64,000 nt of DNA from Tillus elongatus (GCA_964006375.1 OZ023265.1:171995943-172059942); one strand, 5' to 3'; shown: positions 35,960 to 47,060, counted from the first letter of the stretch. Numbers and translations are program-made. The notes: generated by a model from the letters alone, not told the origin.

Positions 35960-38454
35960 TTTAGTGTTAATAATTTTTAAAACCACCACTAACAGCAACT
36001 CGTTACCGCACACCCGAACATTTTGGTCAGGAGACGCCACTGACTTTAATGAAATTTGTTATAGGGGTTACTTAAGCGTAATTCATCTAAATGTTCAGTG
36101 TCTGACGAACAAGATTGGTATAATAGAATTATTCCTAACAAAGGAAATACCAGTTTCTTTGTGCGTATGTGAACACTGGCTCACACGCGATAATGTATTT
36201 GCTTATCTATTGGGCGGGTACACTAGATTTAGTGAGTTTGTAAAATGCTCACGCTGGTTCCGCGATATTTGCAAGGAATTCAATAGTGAAACAATACAAC
36301 AAAATCAGTAACATCGATGATGTGCCTAAGGGAAAGTACCATTGCGGAATTTAAAATACGTTTTAAAAATTCATAAAATAATCAACCTTGTGGTGACGCT
36401 AATAAAATGTTTCAGAATTTTTTTGAGGCCCTGATATGGTCATATCACGTGTCAGTCATGTCCGGAAAAGGAAAAAAGTTGTAGTTAAAACTACTGGTTT
36501 TAAGTTTAAATTTGGTTTCCCGAATCATCTCAGAAAAAGGCTAGACGATCTGCAGGGTCTAAATATATTGAAAAAAATATATGGGGGTGATGAAGTGAGA
36601 CAGATGTATCACTCTATGAAAAAAGACATAAATTGTGCAGTAAGAGAAATGAAACAGAACCACTATGCAGATATTATTGAAAAGTCATCAAATAAAACTA
36701 AAACGGTATAGAAGATAGTAAATGAAAAACTGGGTAGAAAATAATTGGAGGAAAATCAGATTCAATTAAATATTGATGACAGAATGATAAGTGATAAAAA
36801 AGAAGTGGCAGATGCTTTTGCTGAGTACTTCACGACTTCCGTTCTACGTAAGTTGAAAGCATATTTCCCAAATAGAATGTCTGGAGACTGCACAGTTGGC
36901 AGGGAGATCGGTGACAGTACGTGCTTTGTATCGCCTGTCAGTAGGGTAGAGATCCTTGATGTCATAAATAAACTCCCAGTTAAAAAATCACGGATTTAAA
37001 GAACTACCAGTGTTTCTTATTAAAAATGTGGGGAAGAATTGGCAGATGCACTGGCAGATGTAACAAATTCTTGCATTAGACTGTGCCAGTTTCCGGATGT
37101 GCTGAAACTTGCTAGAGTCATTGCAGCCTTAAAAAAGGGACATCCGGGAATTTTAGAAAACTACAGACCGCTATCTGTCCTGAGTGTACTCTCCAAAATT
37201 ATTGAGAGAGTGATATGTGACAGAATAAGCAAATTCCTAAACAAACATCAACTCGTTAATGCTTGCCAAAATGAGTTTAGACAGAGTCTATCAACGGACA
37301 GAGCTTTTGTACATGATATAGAGGATATATTCGATCATGGCGAGAATGTTGCTACAATATTTTTTTATCTCTCTTGCGCATTTGTTACCGTCGACATCAA
37401 TTTTGTAGCAGGTAAATTAAACTCGCTGGGAATACGTGAGGTTGCTAATAATCTAATTGTGGCATAATTATCAAACAGAAAACCTTATAAAAAATTGGGA
37501 TACACCGAATCTAGGGAGTGTGACATAATTGTGAGTACTCCACAGGGTAGTGTCTTCGTCCGCTTGGTGTTTTTATTATACGCGAACGATCTCCCAGAGT
37601 ATATCAATGTAGGCAGGGTGCTAATGTATGCTGATGTCACTTCAATTGTTATTAGTGGGAGCGATGCTGAGGAAGTAGAGGCGAGGGGAAGCAGTGTTCT
37701 GCAGAGTTTTTGCCAGTGGTGTTACAGAAACAAATTAATTATCAACTTAAAGAAACCTGTTTATTTAGAAAGCATCATTGGACAACCTAAAGAGAACCAC
37801 CAGAATCTGAAGCTTTCGATCAATGGTCACAACATCAGGGAGGGGAGCGCGGTAAAATCTTTGGGTACATTCGTTGATGGCCGACTAAGCTTTCAAAATC
37901 ATGTGGAATATGCCTGTGGCATAGCAAAGAATGCATTTGTTGCAATTCTAAACGTTAAGGAGAGCCTTAACATTAAAAACTTAATAAGGTCTATTACGCA
38001 ATGGTATACTCCCATTTAAGCTATAACATAGTGGTGTGGGGTCGGGCAACTGATATAGGAAGACTTTTTATAATGCAGAAAAGGATTGTCAGATTTGTTT
38101 TTAACTTACCTTATAACTGCTCTTGTCGGGAGGTATTCAGGCATAATCAGATTTTAACTGTCACATCAATTTATCTGTTGCGATTGCCTACGTATATTTA
38201 TAAAAATAAAGGGAAATACCTAAAAAGATCTGACGTGCATGCACATTTTGCACGGGGAACTAATAATTTCCATGTCAAAAAACACAAATCCCAGGCATTA
38301 TAAAACAAGTCCCATCTATGCAGGTTGTTATTACTATGACAGGTTACCGGTAACAATAAAGAGTGCAAGCACAGTCACTATCTTAAAAAAAAAACTAAAA
38401 CAATTTATTTCTAGTAATTGTTTCTTTAGTTTGCAAGAATACCATAAAAAAAAA
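35960..38454 (+). mobile_element. Decayed non-LTR retrotransposon N3
   Basis: Endonuclease, linker and RT pieces follow in the expected order over 2.4 kb and end in an A-run at about 38446-38454. It is abutted downstream by a TAH terminal cassette. An internal deletion removed most of the endonuclease. Confidence 0.8.
36060..38430 (+). pseudogene. Non-LTR endonuclease/reverse transcriptase (N3), broken
   Basis: Frames and stops alternate. 36060-36235: the endonuclease start, YLSVIHLNVQCLTNKIGIIE with CEHWLT. 36436-36999: the linker, with DEVRQMYHSMKKDIN and VADAFAEYFTTSV. 37039-37467: RT motifs ENYRPLSVLSVLSKIIERVI and NEFRQSLSTDRAF. 37495-38019: STPQGSVFVRLVFLLYANDL, then MYADVTSIVI, where the second Asp of the catalytic box is replaced by V; thumb SLGTFVDGRLSFQNHV. 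38001-38430: the C-terminal VWGRATDIGRL and YDRLPVTIKS. Most of the endonuclease is deleted. A CR1/L2- or jockey-like origin is likely, and it is clearly inactive. Confidence 0.82.
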
Positions 38455-38738
38455 CTCTGGACGCAGCAAGTGCGTTATGGTAGCGAATTTTGATCAAATG
38501 CTTCATATTTGAATAGCCCAATTTGCTATTAACCTATAGGGTTGACCAGGAAACAAGTTTTTTCCGGGAACACTTTAAAGTTATTTTTATGAAACATGGC
38601 ACATTGTTTTTACTATATAGGTTATACTGGTAACCAAAATTGATGCCTGCTTTCTTAAAAAGAAAACTCACATATTTGCAATAAAAACATTTTTATGAGA
38701 ATTCACTACCATAACGCACTTGCTGCGTCCAGAGTTTT
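38455..38738. mobile_element. TAH terminal cassette (two 3' ends face to face)
   Basis: Left end TCTGGACGCAGCAAGTGCGT continues into TATGGTAGCGAATTTTGAT. The right end is the mirror image, ATTCACTACCATAACGCACT continuing to TGCTGCGTCCAGA. About 284 bp long, with inverted repeats of ~35 bp. Present here without the TAH body. Confidence 0.85.
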
Positions 38739-39790
38739 TTTGTACATAATCATATTTCGTGAGAGCTATAACTTTATCAGCTTTTGTGAATACAATGTCG
38801 TGTGATTTTTGTTTATTTTTAATTGATTTGACAGTTGCGAATTCTGACTTTTAATATCGAAATTGCAAAAATCTTTCTTTTTAATGTTTGCAGCTTGGTA
38901 TTTAACTTTTATATTATTTGGGATATTTCTCAAAGTTATTTCTGCTTCAATTCCTAACATTTCAAATGTATCAGCATTACGCGATGGGGGTGGATTAACT
39001 TTCATCAACAGCACGTAATCTTTTCAAATATCCTCTGTCTTTTTAATGCCGTTTATGTTTTAAAGAATATCCAATCGCTCTTGTTATCAAGTAAGTCATC
39101 TATTGAGGTATCCAAGAAAAAAGCTTTTGGAGAGATAGAGGGAATACAATGTGATCAATCATCCTGAATATTCGTGTGCATGGAATCGATATTGGATGGA
39201 CTGAATAGCCTAGCGACGATCATAAATATTCAAACCAGAAAAATGCACGAGACGACTGCAGCTATTTCAATAATACGGCGTATTTTATTTCAAAGGAAAC
39301 CTTTAGTTATAAAGAAGGAATACTCTTCACTAGCATCATAGAAAAGCAGTCGATTAATATCTGCCAATTTTGATAGAGACGACTGCCTTTAAATAGTAAA
39401 ATGAGGTATATTCATAACCAAGAAAATGTTTCTTCAATTGTGATGATTTTCATTCGCAACGATAAAAGAACATTTTGGTACGCGTATGCGCTGAATTTAT
39501 TAATTTTTTTGCTGGTTTCTGAAAAACTGAATTCCTTTTAAACTTGTGATGGTAATTTATACTAGATAAAGTTTGCTTGCTGTCAGCTTTGGTTTATTTG
39601 TTAACGCACTTTTTTGTATAGGATTTATTGACTTCGGATGCAGTGTCCATTCGCCTAGTTTTTCCTTCCTGTATTCTTATATAAACTTGTAAAACCAGAT
39701 CCCAATAGACTGTCTTTGATACATAGCTACTAACAATCCTAGAATCTGATCACCGCCTGTTTATATTTCGATGTGCTATTTATGGTTATT
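38739..39790. other. No recognisable feature
   Basis: AT-rich and non-coding; a short minus-strand frame at 38766-39014 has no domain. Confidence 0.4.
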
Positions 39791-39814
39791 TTCAAATAGT
39801 ACTGGCCTGTATTA

Positions 39815-39990
39815 TCAATCTTGCCGTGAAAAGTGGTAAATGTCCAGTTTTTTTAAGGTCTTAGTTGTGAAGCCACTTTACAAGGGATCATAAAGCAGAG
39901 CGCATTGCACTAATTGTAGATCCATCTCACTTATAGCGAATTTTGGAGAAATCATTCGAAGCAGTCGTTAGGAATAGGGTTGTGGGCTTC
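39815..39990 (+). pseudogene. Non-LTR reverse transcriptase fragment (fingers)
   Basis: The reading gives LAVKSGKCPVFLRS, then in the next frame VLVVKPLYKGS, a stop, and NCRSISLIANFGEIIRSSR. This matches the 'VxKPLYKKGxxxxxxNYRxISLxxxxxKIxE' stretch of non-LTR RTs. It is cut by the tail of the reversed RA element. The RT-thumb fragment at 43840 could be a distant part of the same copy. Confidence 0.55.
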
Positions 39991-39991
39991 C

Positions 39992-41450
39992 TTTTTTTTC
40001 CATCAGGGCTCGTCCACTTCTTTGCCGCCCCGATAGAACTGCAACCTTTGGCTTATTGTGCATGCCCTTAGTCTTTTTACTCCACTTATTTCAAAATCAC
40101 TGTGCCTTGAACTAGTCTGCACAGCGATTGGTAGGGTGAAGTTTCTTAATGCTCTGTCTCCGGTCTAGACTGACCGTAGATCAGTTGTCTTTTACGGTCC
40201 AGGGCCTTACACTAGCACAAGATGTGCTGGGCTGATTCCTCCCCCTTGCCGCAGAGTTTGCATGCGAGGTCCCCCTCGAACTGCCCCATTTTATCGAGGT
40301 GTTTCTTGACGGCCATGTGTCCCGTCAAGAGACCTGTTATGTTTCTGAGCTGTCCTCTGCTAAGATTTAGCAGCTCAACAGATCTCTTTACCCAGGGTTC
40401 GTCAATTATTGACTTCCCATGTCTGAGCCCTGGACAGTCTGCCCAGTACACCTTGTGTTCGTTTCTGACCCAGGACTTAATGGGGTCCCCTGGCAGTGCT
40501 CTTTGTCACGCCCAGAGCCGGTTCTGGTCGCATAAATGGTTCTGCTGACCCTCTCTTCGCGAGACTGTCAGCTTCTTCATTGCCTTTGACCCCCGAGGAC
40601 CCGGCACCCAGATGAGGATAACCTCATTCTGCCCCGCCAGGTCGCTCGTCTCGTCTCGGCACTCACCAGCCAGGAATTTACCTGTGAGCTACTTAGGGCC
40701 TTAAGGGCTGCCTGGCTGTCTGTGGCTATGAGGATCCGCTTGTTGGTGTAGCCCCTCCTCTTGTTCTCCCGCACAGAGTGGAGGATGGCGTACATTTCGG
40801 CCTGAAAGACCGCTGCATGGGCTCCGAGGGAAATACTATGACTTACCCTCGCTCCTTCCGAATAAACACCTGCCCCCGTCCCTCGCTCCTCGCCGGATCC
40901 GTCCGTAAACCAGAGGAGCGCGTCCCATGGTATGCCCGGCGACTCCTCCCGCCATGCCTCGCGGTCGGGGATCTCCACTGTAAAGTCCCTGTAGATTCGC
41001 GGGCTCGCGAAATCTGACCTCATTTCAAGCATGTGCTCCTTCACGATCTCCTGAATTTTGCAGTGGCCCCTGAAGCTTGGGTTGATCTTCAGTCTACCAT
41101 TGCAGGCTAGTCTGTATAGTCCTAGCCTAGCCTCCCGCATAATAATTAAGTGTAGGGGGAGGGGGAGGACAGATCCAGCAACACCTCCATGGTGGCTGTT
41201 GGGGTTGAAGACATGGCCCCTGTGATGCCTAGGCAAGCCATTCTTTTGATCTTGCCTAGTTTTTGTTTAGCACTAGATTATGTTACCTTAGGCCACCAGA
41301 CCAGTGCCGCGTTTGTTAACGATGGTCTGACCACCCTTGTGTACAGTCAGTGGGCCATGTTAGGTCTTAGTCCCCACGTTTTTCCATATAGCCGCCTAGT
41401 TACGGCTAAGGTCATGACTGCCTTACGCAGTATTTTTTCAACGTGATCAT
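39992..41450 (-). mobile_element. 5'-truncated R1-like retrotransposon RA, copy 2, reversed
   Basis: It begins at a T-run (39992-39999), the poly(A) tail of the minus strand, followed by the RA 3' UTR. It is about 330 bp longer at the 5' end than copy 1 and reaches into the RT C-terminus. I could not find a target duplication; the 5' boundary near 41450 meets Penelope-like sequence. Confidence 0.82.
40078..41440 (-). pseudogene. R1-like polyprotein C-terminus (RA copy 2), frameshifted
   Basis: From the upstream side: the RT end (VRPSLTNAALVWWPK, GKIKRMACLGITGAMS), then an open stretch (41236-40577) with NGRLKINPSFRGHC, RNase H motifs WFTDGSGEERGTG, FQAEMYAIL and ATDSQAALKAL. A frameshift near 40640 leaves WVPGHSG out of frame. 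A second stretch (40451-40212) has YWADCPGLRHGKSIIDEPWV and the knuckle CKLCGKGEESAQHILC. The last codons include a stop where copy 1 has EWVE. Confidence 0.85.
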
Positions 41451-41459
41451 TACTTCGGG

Positions 41460-43640
41460 ATGACCTTCTTTCTTATGCACTCTTGGTTAAACCATGCAAT
41501 AAGAAAAATTAAAAATATGTGAATTTTTAAGACATTTAACTTCAAAATATGACAAACGTCTAATTAACGAAACTCAAATTTTAAAATCTGTTCAGCATAA
41601 AATATTAGACAATGATCTAGTTTTTACTAAAGCTGATAAAGGAAATACAACTGTAGCTATAAGTAGGGACGCATATAACATTAAAATTAATGATTTTATT
41701 ACTACGGAAAATTTAACAGAAATTAGGAGAGACCCAACAAACGCATTTCAGACCAAACTAAAAAATGAACTTAAAAATGTGTCATTGTTTAGTCAACAAG
41801 AAAAGAAATATCTTTTATATAAAAGCCCGCAACCACCAAAATTATATGGCCAATTGAAAATTCATAAGCCAAATATACCAGTGAGACCAGTAGTTAGCTA
41901 TGTTAATACACCTAATCATAAGATAGCGAGCAAACTGGTTTCACTTATTAAAGAATACAATTACTTTCCAAAATATTCAGTTAAGAATTCTTATGAACTT
42001 ACACCAAAATTAAATAACTTAATTATTCCCACAAATAGTAAATAAGTCTCATTTAATGTTTGTAGCATGTATTCTAAGATACCCCCTAAAGAATGTTTAC
42101 CTCTATTAGAAAACGTTTTAATAGAAAAGAACGTAAATGTCATAAAAAGACAAGAAATAATGAATATTTTTAATGAATGTATAAAACAAAACTATTTTAA
42201 ATTTAATAATAAAATTTGTATTCAAAATGAAGGTCTGCCTATGGGTAGTCCGTTGTCACCTTTATTAGCCAACATATTTATGGAAAACTTAGAAAACCAA
42301 ATTTTAACATCAGAACTTTCACATAATATTGTCTTTTGGTACAGATACGTAGATGATATTTTAGCATGTTTTCAAGGTAGTCATACAGAATTAAATGAAT
42401 TTTTAAATTTTATTAATAGCTTTCACACAAATATTAAGTTTACTTTAGAAGAAGAAGCTAACAGTTGTATAAACTTTTTAGACTTAACAATTAGAAAATT
42501 AGAAAATAATTCATTTGACTTTTCAATATATAGGAAACCAACTTACACTGACACAACCATACCATACGATTCATGTCACCCTTTTTCACAAAGGCTGTCA
42601 GCCTATCATTCTATGATACATCGTGCATTTTCAATACCTATGTCACAAAACAATTTTGAAAAAGAAATTTTAATAATTAAGCAAACAGCATTTAATAATG
42701 GCTACTCTGTTAAAATAATAGATAAAATGATAGAGAGAAAAGAATACAAATTAGCGATTAATTTAATTTATCCAAATATTAGAGACAAAGAAGACAACAG
42801 ATACGTTTCCATAACTTATTTTGGAACTATTTCAGAAAACATTTCAAAAATTTTAAACACTTCTACAAATACAAAGGTAGCTTTTAAATCTTACAACACG
42901 ACGCGTGATTTACTATTTAACGCTAAAGAAAAATCTTGTTTCCTGACAAAAGCTGGAGTTTATAAATTAGCTTGTACACATTGTAACGCAATCTACATAG
43001 GTCAAACTTCTAGAAATTTTAACACTCGATAAAAGAACATATTTTTGCATTTAGAAATAACCACGCTGACAAATCTACATTTGCAAAACATATTATTGAT
43101 ACCGAACATAGACCTACAATAAATAACCGCATACAACCACAACATTTTTATAATGAAAAACGTAAACTAGACTTTTTTGAAGCTTTAGAAGTCAAAACGC
43201 ACACACACGACAATAACTACCTTGTTTTAAACGAGCAAACTGATTTAATGAATTCCCCTTTCTTGGATATTCTTCTTTCTAATTAAATATGTCAAAGAAA
43301 ATAAATTTAACTATTATTTCAAAAAAGTTGTAATAAAATAATGAGTTGATGTATGTCGATATTTTCGTTGTATAGAGACTACTTTTATACTGTTATTGTT
43401 TAGTTATTTTATTGTTGTAACTGTTATCATAGTTATTATAGGCTAGTTCTAGTTTTTATGTTTAATATTGACATACATCACATAGAAATTTTGAAAACCT
43501 CATCTGTCATCTGTGTTTCATTTTATTTTCAATTTGATAGAATTTTTTGATCAAAACATCATACCATAACATAGCAACAGATGTTTATTTGTAGTTGTCA
43601 TGATTTCGTACTAATTCAATTTTAATCTGTCTGAAAATGC
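41460..43640 (+). mobile_element. Penelope-like element P2, near-complete coding region
   Basis: It carries RT followed by a GIY-YIG endonuclease in the order typical of Penelope-like elements. Flanking pseudo-LTRs and a hammerhead were not found. The upstream boundary lies against the truncated RA copy. Confidence 0.82.
41503..43286 (+). pseudogene. Penelope-like reverse transcriptase / GIY-YIG endonuclease, two lesions
   Basis: Open from 41503 (FLRHLTSKYDKRLINETQ) with LVFTKADKGNTTVAI, PPKLYGQLKIHKPNIPVRPV, an in-frame stop at 42043-42045, then VSFNVCSMYSKIPPKECL, NEGLPMGSPLSPLLANIFM and the catalytic box YRYVDDILACF. SCINFLDLTIRK and FSIYRKPTYTDTTIPYDSCH follow. The GIY-YIG domain starts GVYKLACTHCNAIYIGQTSR. 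A frameshift at about 43030 moves the rest (KEHIFAFRNNHADKSTFAKH to PFLDILLSN) into another frame. The extreme N-terminus is missing. PLE proteins copy RNA to DNA at nicked or exposed ends. Only one stop and one shift suggest a fairly young copy. Confidence 0.88.
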
Positions 43641-43825
43641 TGTCAAGCAGCGAAACTATAGTCACAGAAGCATTGAAGAACATCCTAGAACTTCCAGAAT
43701 TCGAAGGGCCACTTGCTCCAGTTAGCTCACGCGCTGGCTACGTCCTTCACCTACAAAAACCAACAGTGAAGCCAGAGAAGTATTCTCCAAGTCTGTATGC
43801 AGTATGGACAAGTTTCACCAAGTAA
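43637..43825 (+). other. Short open frame, unknown
   Basis: A 62-codon frame (MLSSSETIVTEALKNILELP...) just downstream of PLE P2 and upstream of an RT thumb fragment. No domain is recognised. It could be part of the degraded retroelement that follows. Confidence 0.25.
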
Positions 43826-43839
43826 GGGCAACAACAATC

Positions 43840-44330
43840 AATGAATTGGACAGTGTGATTGATGCTTGAAGCACTGTTAAGTATTTGGGGGTTGTGATTG
43901 ACAGTCATTTAAGGTGGGATGCGCATGTTAAATATGTTGTAAAAACCGTAGAGTAATTCTACACAAGATTAAGTTTCTGAAGAATGCCCTTCATTTGCGG
44001 AACCTGAAAGCTGTCTACTGCGCTATGTTTAAATCACATCTCAGCTATGGGTTGCTGAGTTGGAAAGGGGCATCTAAGTGCTTTGATTACCTTTTTTTTC
44101 CTCCGTCAGGGCTCGTCCGCGGCCTCGCTGCCCCGACAGCACTGCAACCTTTGGTTTATTGTACATTTTGATTACCTTGGGCCAGGTCTATTCAGTAAAT
44201 TGCCGGTCGGCATGAGAGTGAAGGCTTCTAAAAAGCGTTTCAAAGGGTTGTTGCTTGATTTTTTGTATGATGCGGTTGGATATGTTAGGTGTGGTCTTGT
44301 GGATTCTCGGAGGTTCTGATACGCATTTTT
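43840..44330 (+). pseudogene. Non-LTR reverse transcriptase fragment (thumb and C-terminus)
   Basis: The reading gives STVKYLGVVIDSHLRWDAHV, then, after a frameshift, HKIKFLKNALHLRNLKAVYC and FKSHLSYGLLSWKGASK. After the RA tail insertion comes YLGPGLFSKLPVGMRVKASK and FKGLLLDFLYDAVGY. The palm domain is absent. The tail insertion at 44094-44166 falls exactly in the FDYL codons and duplicated them. Confidence 0.7.
44094..44166 (-). mobile_element. RA retrotransposon, 3'-tail-only insertion with target duplication
   Basis: Only about 73 bp of the RA 3' end (T-run, then TCAGGGCTCGTCCGCGGCCT and the rest) is present. TTTGATTACCTT flanks it directly at 44082-44093 and 44167-44178. A clean example of very early termination of reverse transcription. 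Confidence 0.9.
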
Positions 44331-44756
44331 GAGTGCTTTCATGTTGATGATTGTTCAATGTTATCTATGCGATAGTTTGATTTTGTGGTAGTTTTGTATT
44401 TCTTGAGTACTGTGATTGTCGTTTGATATGTATAAAGATTTTATTATGTGAGACACATATTAGTATATAACCTATTATAGTGACGTTTTTAATGTTTTAT
44501 TGTTATAGATTTTTAATTGTAAATTGTATTACTTGAAGTTGTGTATGATTCAAGTTCCATTATTTTCTAGTGAAAACCTCATAGTACTCCGTCATTTTTG
44601 TGAGATTGTAAGTAAGCTGTATTTGTTTTTGTGTATTTATTGTGGGCTAATTAGGGCATAGTTTGGGTTTGAATTTGTGTTTTTTGAATATTTGTGTTTT
44701 CTTCCACGTACAGCATCTTGTGTGATCTGTGAATTCATTTTTTTTAAATATCTTTC
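44331..44756. other. Non-coding
   Basis: T- and G-rich non-coding sequence, possibly the 3' UTR of the preceding retroelement fragment; no motif seen. Confidence 0.35.
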
Positions 44757-45781
44757 AACAACACACCACGAGGGCTTACAGCCTAAATACTATCGTACCG
44801 TGGGTGTCGACAAGGAGGAAAGAGGCAACTTGTTAATTCTGGACTTGAAGGTTTGGAGGTTAGGAGGAGAAGGAAAAACATGTACCGGCAAGGAATTCCA
44901 CAACTAGGAAGTCCTCGGGACAAAAGAGCGGGCATAACAAGATGTTCTATGTCTAGTGACCTAGACAGTAAATGGGTGCATTCGCTCTGGCCCCTGGTAT
45001 ATCTGTTGGGGGCAGCAGGTGGAGGAACTATGGAAGAAAGCTCCTCTGAACAGTGCCCGTGCAGATATTTATAAAAGAAGGAGAGGTCACCAACGGCACG
45101 TCGGTGAGCAAGGGATGGCAGCCTTTGGGTGAGGGTAGGGTCAGCGATGAGACGTACAGCTCTCTTCTGAATGGAGTCCAGGATAGCGAGTGTAGAAGCG
45201 GCAGCGGCACCCCAGGTGTGGGAGCAGTATTCGAGATTTGGTCTTATTTGTGAAGTATATAAGGGATAGAGATTAGCTGGTGAAAAGTTTTTGCGAGCCC
45301 GGAAGAGGAAACCAAATTTCTTAGCAGCCGCTTTTGCAATTGATATGACATGTTGGTGCCAATTTAGATCCAATTTAGAGATTTAGATCCACACAAATGC
45401 TAACAAGTGAAAGGGACTCATTACTTTGAATAACTTGGTTGTTCATTGTGATGGGTCTAGGGCTGGTGTATCTCTTATGAGATAAAAAGCAAGACTGAGA
45501 TTTGGTGGGGTTGAATTGTACAAGATTTCTACTTCCCCAGTCTAATACTTTTTGGAGATCCACGGAGACAGAACCCTCCATGAGTCTGCGATCCTCATCT
45601 AATTGGGCTAAAGAGACAGGCTTATAATATTGTATATTTGAGTGGAGGGTGCTGTCGTCCGCGTACCTGTGAACTGGGTTGGATGTGCTAGAGAGGAGGT
45701 CACTGATGTGGAAAAAAAACAAAGTAGGGGCTAAAGCTGAACCTTGAGGGACTCCAGCATTAATTGGATACAGTTTAAAGG
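44757..45781 (-). mobile_element. Non-LTR family N1, 5'-truncated reversed copy
   Basis: Strongly similar to 11100-12140. The 3' end shows the ACACCACGAGGGCTTACAGC signature at 44761. The 5' boundary is at the RT palm (KLYPINAGVPQGS), where a foreign RNase H segment begins. Confidence 0.85.
44783..45781 (-). pseudogene. N1 reverse transcriptase, C-terminal half, broken
   Basis: It contains KLYPINAGVPQGSALAPTLF, the catalytic RYADDSTLHS and thumb/C-terminal sequence parallel to the intact copy. A small direct duplication (about 14 bp, 'gatccaatttagag') at ~45370 shifts the frame between VSICVDLNL and DLNWHQHV. The last residues differ after LSRGLPSCGIP because of another shift. Confidence 0.85.
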
Positions 45782-45905
45782 ATGGTGTTAACAGTTGAGT
45801 TTCGTGGCCATGTTCGGTGGCCCGTTTTGCCATTTTGCTTGCTTCGTCGTACCCAACAAATCCACAGTGTCTTTTTACCCAAACTAGGACAACTCTTATA
45901 CCTTT
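45782..45905 (-). pseudogene. RNase H fragment of an unrelated non-LTR element
   Basis: The minus strand reads IRVVLVWVKRHCGFVGYDEA then SKMAKRATEHG, a worn version of the VxxVWVPGHxGIxGNExADxLAKxG segment of retroelement RNase H. It is in frame with the N1 RT fragment that follows, making an accidental chimera. N1 itself encodes no RNase H. Confidence 0.6.
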
Positions 45906-46059
45906 ATTGTAAAGATTATTTTTTATGGAATACTAAGTTTTTTGTGGCAAAAAACTTAGTCTTTTTCTGTAACATACATAGGATTTTGCTTTCCACACAA
46001 AATATTTTACTTTTGTGCGTTTATCTAGTCATCAGTGGCACCCAAAATTTCCCGTTTCC

Positions 46060-46990
46060 GTTCCCTTAGACTAACAGACAACAACAACAAACAGACATAA
46101 TTTAACTTTTTAAGACAAACATTGCTAGAAAACGGATACGGCAACAATTACATACTACGAAACATTTGAAACGCACAACAACAAACCACTACACCACAAC
46201 AAGAACAAACAGATTACACACAACAACACATAGCGTTTTACCATACATTAAAGGCGTCACCGACAAAATCAGCCGAATCTTTAGAACCCATAATATCAAA
46301 ACCGTATTCACAACAGAGCAAAAATTGTCAAATCTGATAAAAACTCCCAAGGATACGATTCCAAACGAATCCCATGGAGTTTACGAAATTCCTTGTTCCG
46401 ACTGTTCCCAAACTCATGTAGGACAAACAAATAGACGCATCCACAATAGAATATATGAACACACCCTCGCAGTTAGAAATTCCGACCCCTCGTCGGCACT
46501 GGCCATGCATCATATTCATACAGGACACAAAATAGACTTCGATAATGCCAAAACAATAGCACCGGTTTACAACTTCAAAACAAGAAATATCCGCGAAGCA
46601 ATCGATATTGAAAAACGTCCCATTTGTTTAAATAAGAGGGATGATGGTCTTCGCCTTCCGATTACTTGGAAACCTATTATATCTTCATTACAAACACACA
46701 AAAAGAAAATAAATTCCACAGACAATTTTATTTCCCCATTATCTGTCTCAACAAATGCTGGTAATCCTCTTAATCCTCCTAACCCTTTAGTACCGTGACC
46801 AAAGCCCCCATTCAATTGACCGTGACCGACTACTTTCACTGATAACGAAGCAGGTAGACAAGACTATACATACAATACAAGACTTGCAACGAACTGCCAG
46901 GCCTCTCTGAGGCCTAGGGTTGAATACACTGAGACCTCACGACGATCTCCGGCGAGATTGGGGAGTAGGCAGATTGAGGCCCCGTAATCA
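46060..46990 (+). mobile_element. Penelope-like element P3, 5'-truncated
   Basis: Only the end of the RT and the GIY-YIG domain remain, followed by a repeat module (46940-46990) also found at 17.4 kb. Composition (A and C rich) differs from P2. Confidence 0.75.
46095..46798 (+). pseudogene. Penelope-like GIY-YIG endonuclease domain (P3), truncated gene
   Basis: The open frame covers LPYIKGVTDKISRIFRTHNI (end of the RT-connecting region), then the GIY-YIG domain: HGVYEIPCSDCSQTHVGQTN with HVG in place of YIG, the helix Arg in NRIYEH, HHIHTGHKIDF and the catalytic-Glu region NIREAIDIEK. It ends with RLPITWKPIISSLQ and a stop at 46798. No internal break, but the RT catalytic region is missing. 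The CxxC pair before the second motif (CSDC, compare CTHC in P2 and CNRC in P4) is a shared feature of these PLEs. Confidence 0.82.
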
Positions 46991-47060
46991 AGCTACAACA
47001 ACCCAACCCACCTTTGTCCACTGCTCTAAGGAGTAGGCAGATTGAGGCCTTAGAGTGTCC
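46925..47060. repeat. Copies of the GGCAGATTGAGGCC module
   Basis: GGGAGTAGGCAGATTGAGGC at about 46960 and AGGAGTAGGCAGATTGAGGC at 47030 are direct repeats ~70 bp apart. The first is preceded by GATCTCCGGCGAGATTG, as at 17403. Confidence 0.6.

Noticed and set aside
36060..38430. A spliced host gene with several exons
   Set aside because: Successive frames match one non-LTR polyprotein broken by stops and shifts, without GT-AG junctions explaining the breaks.
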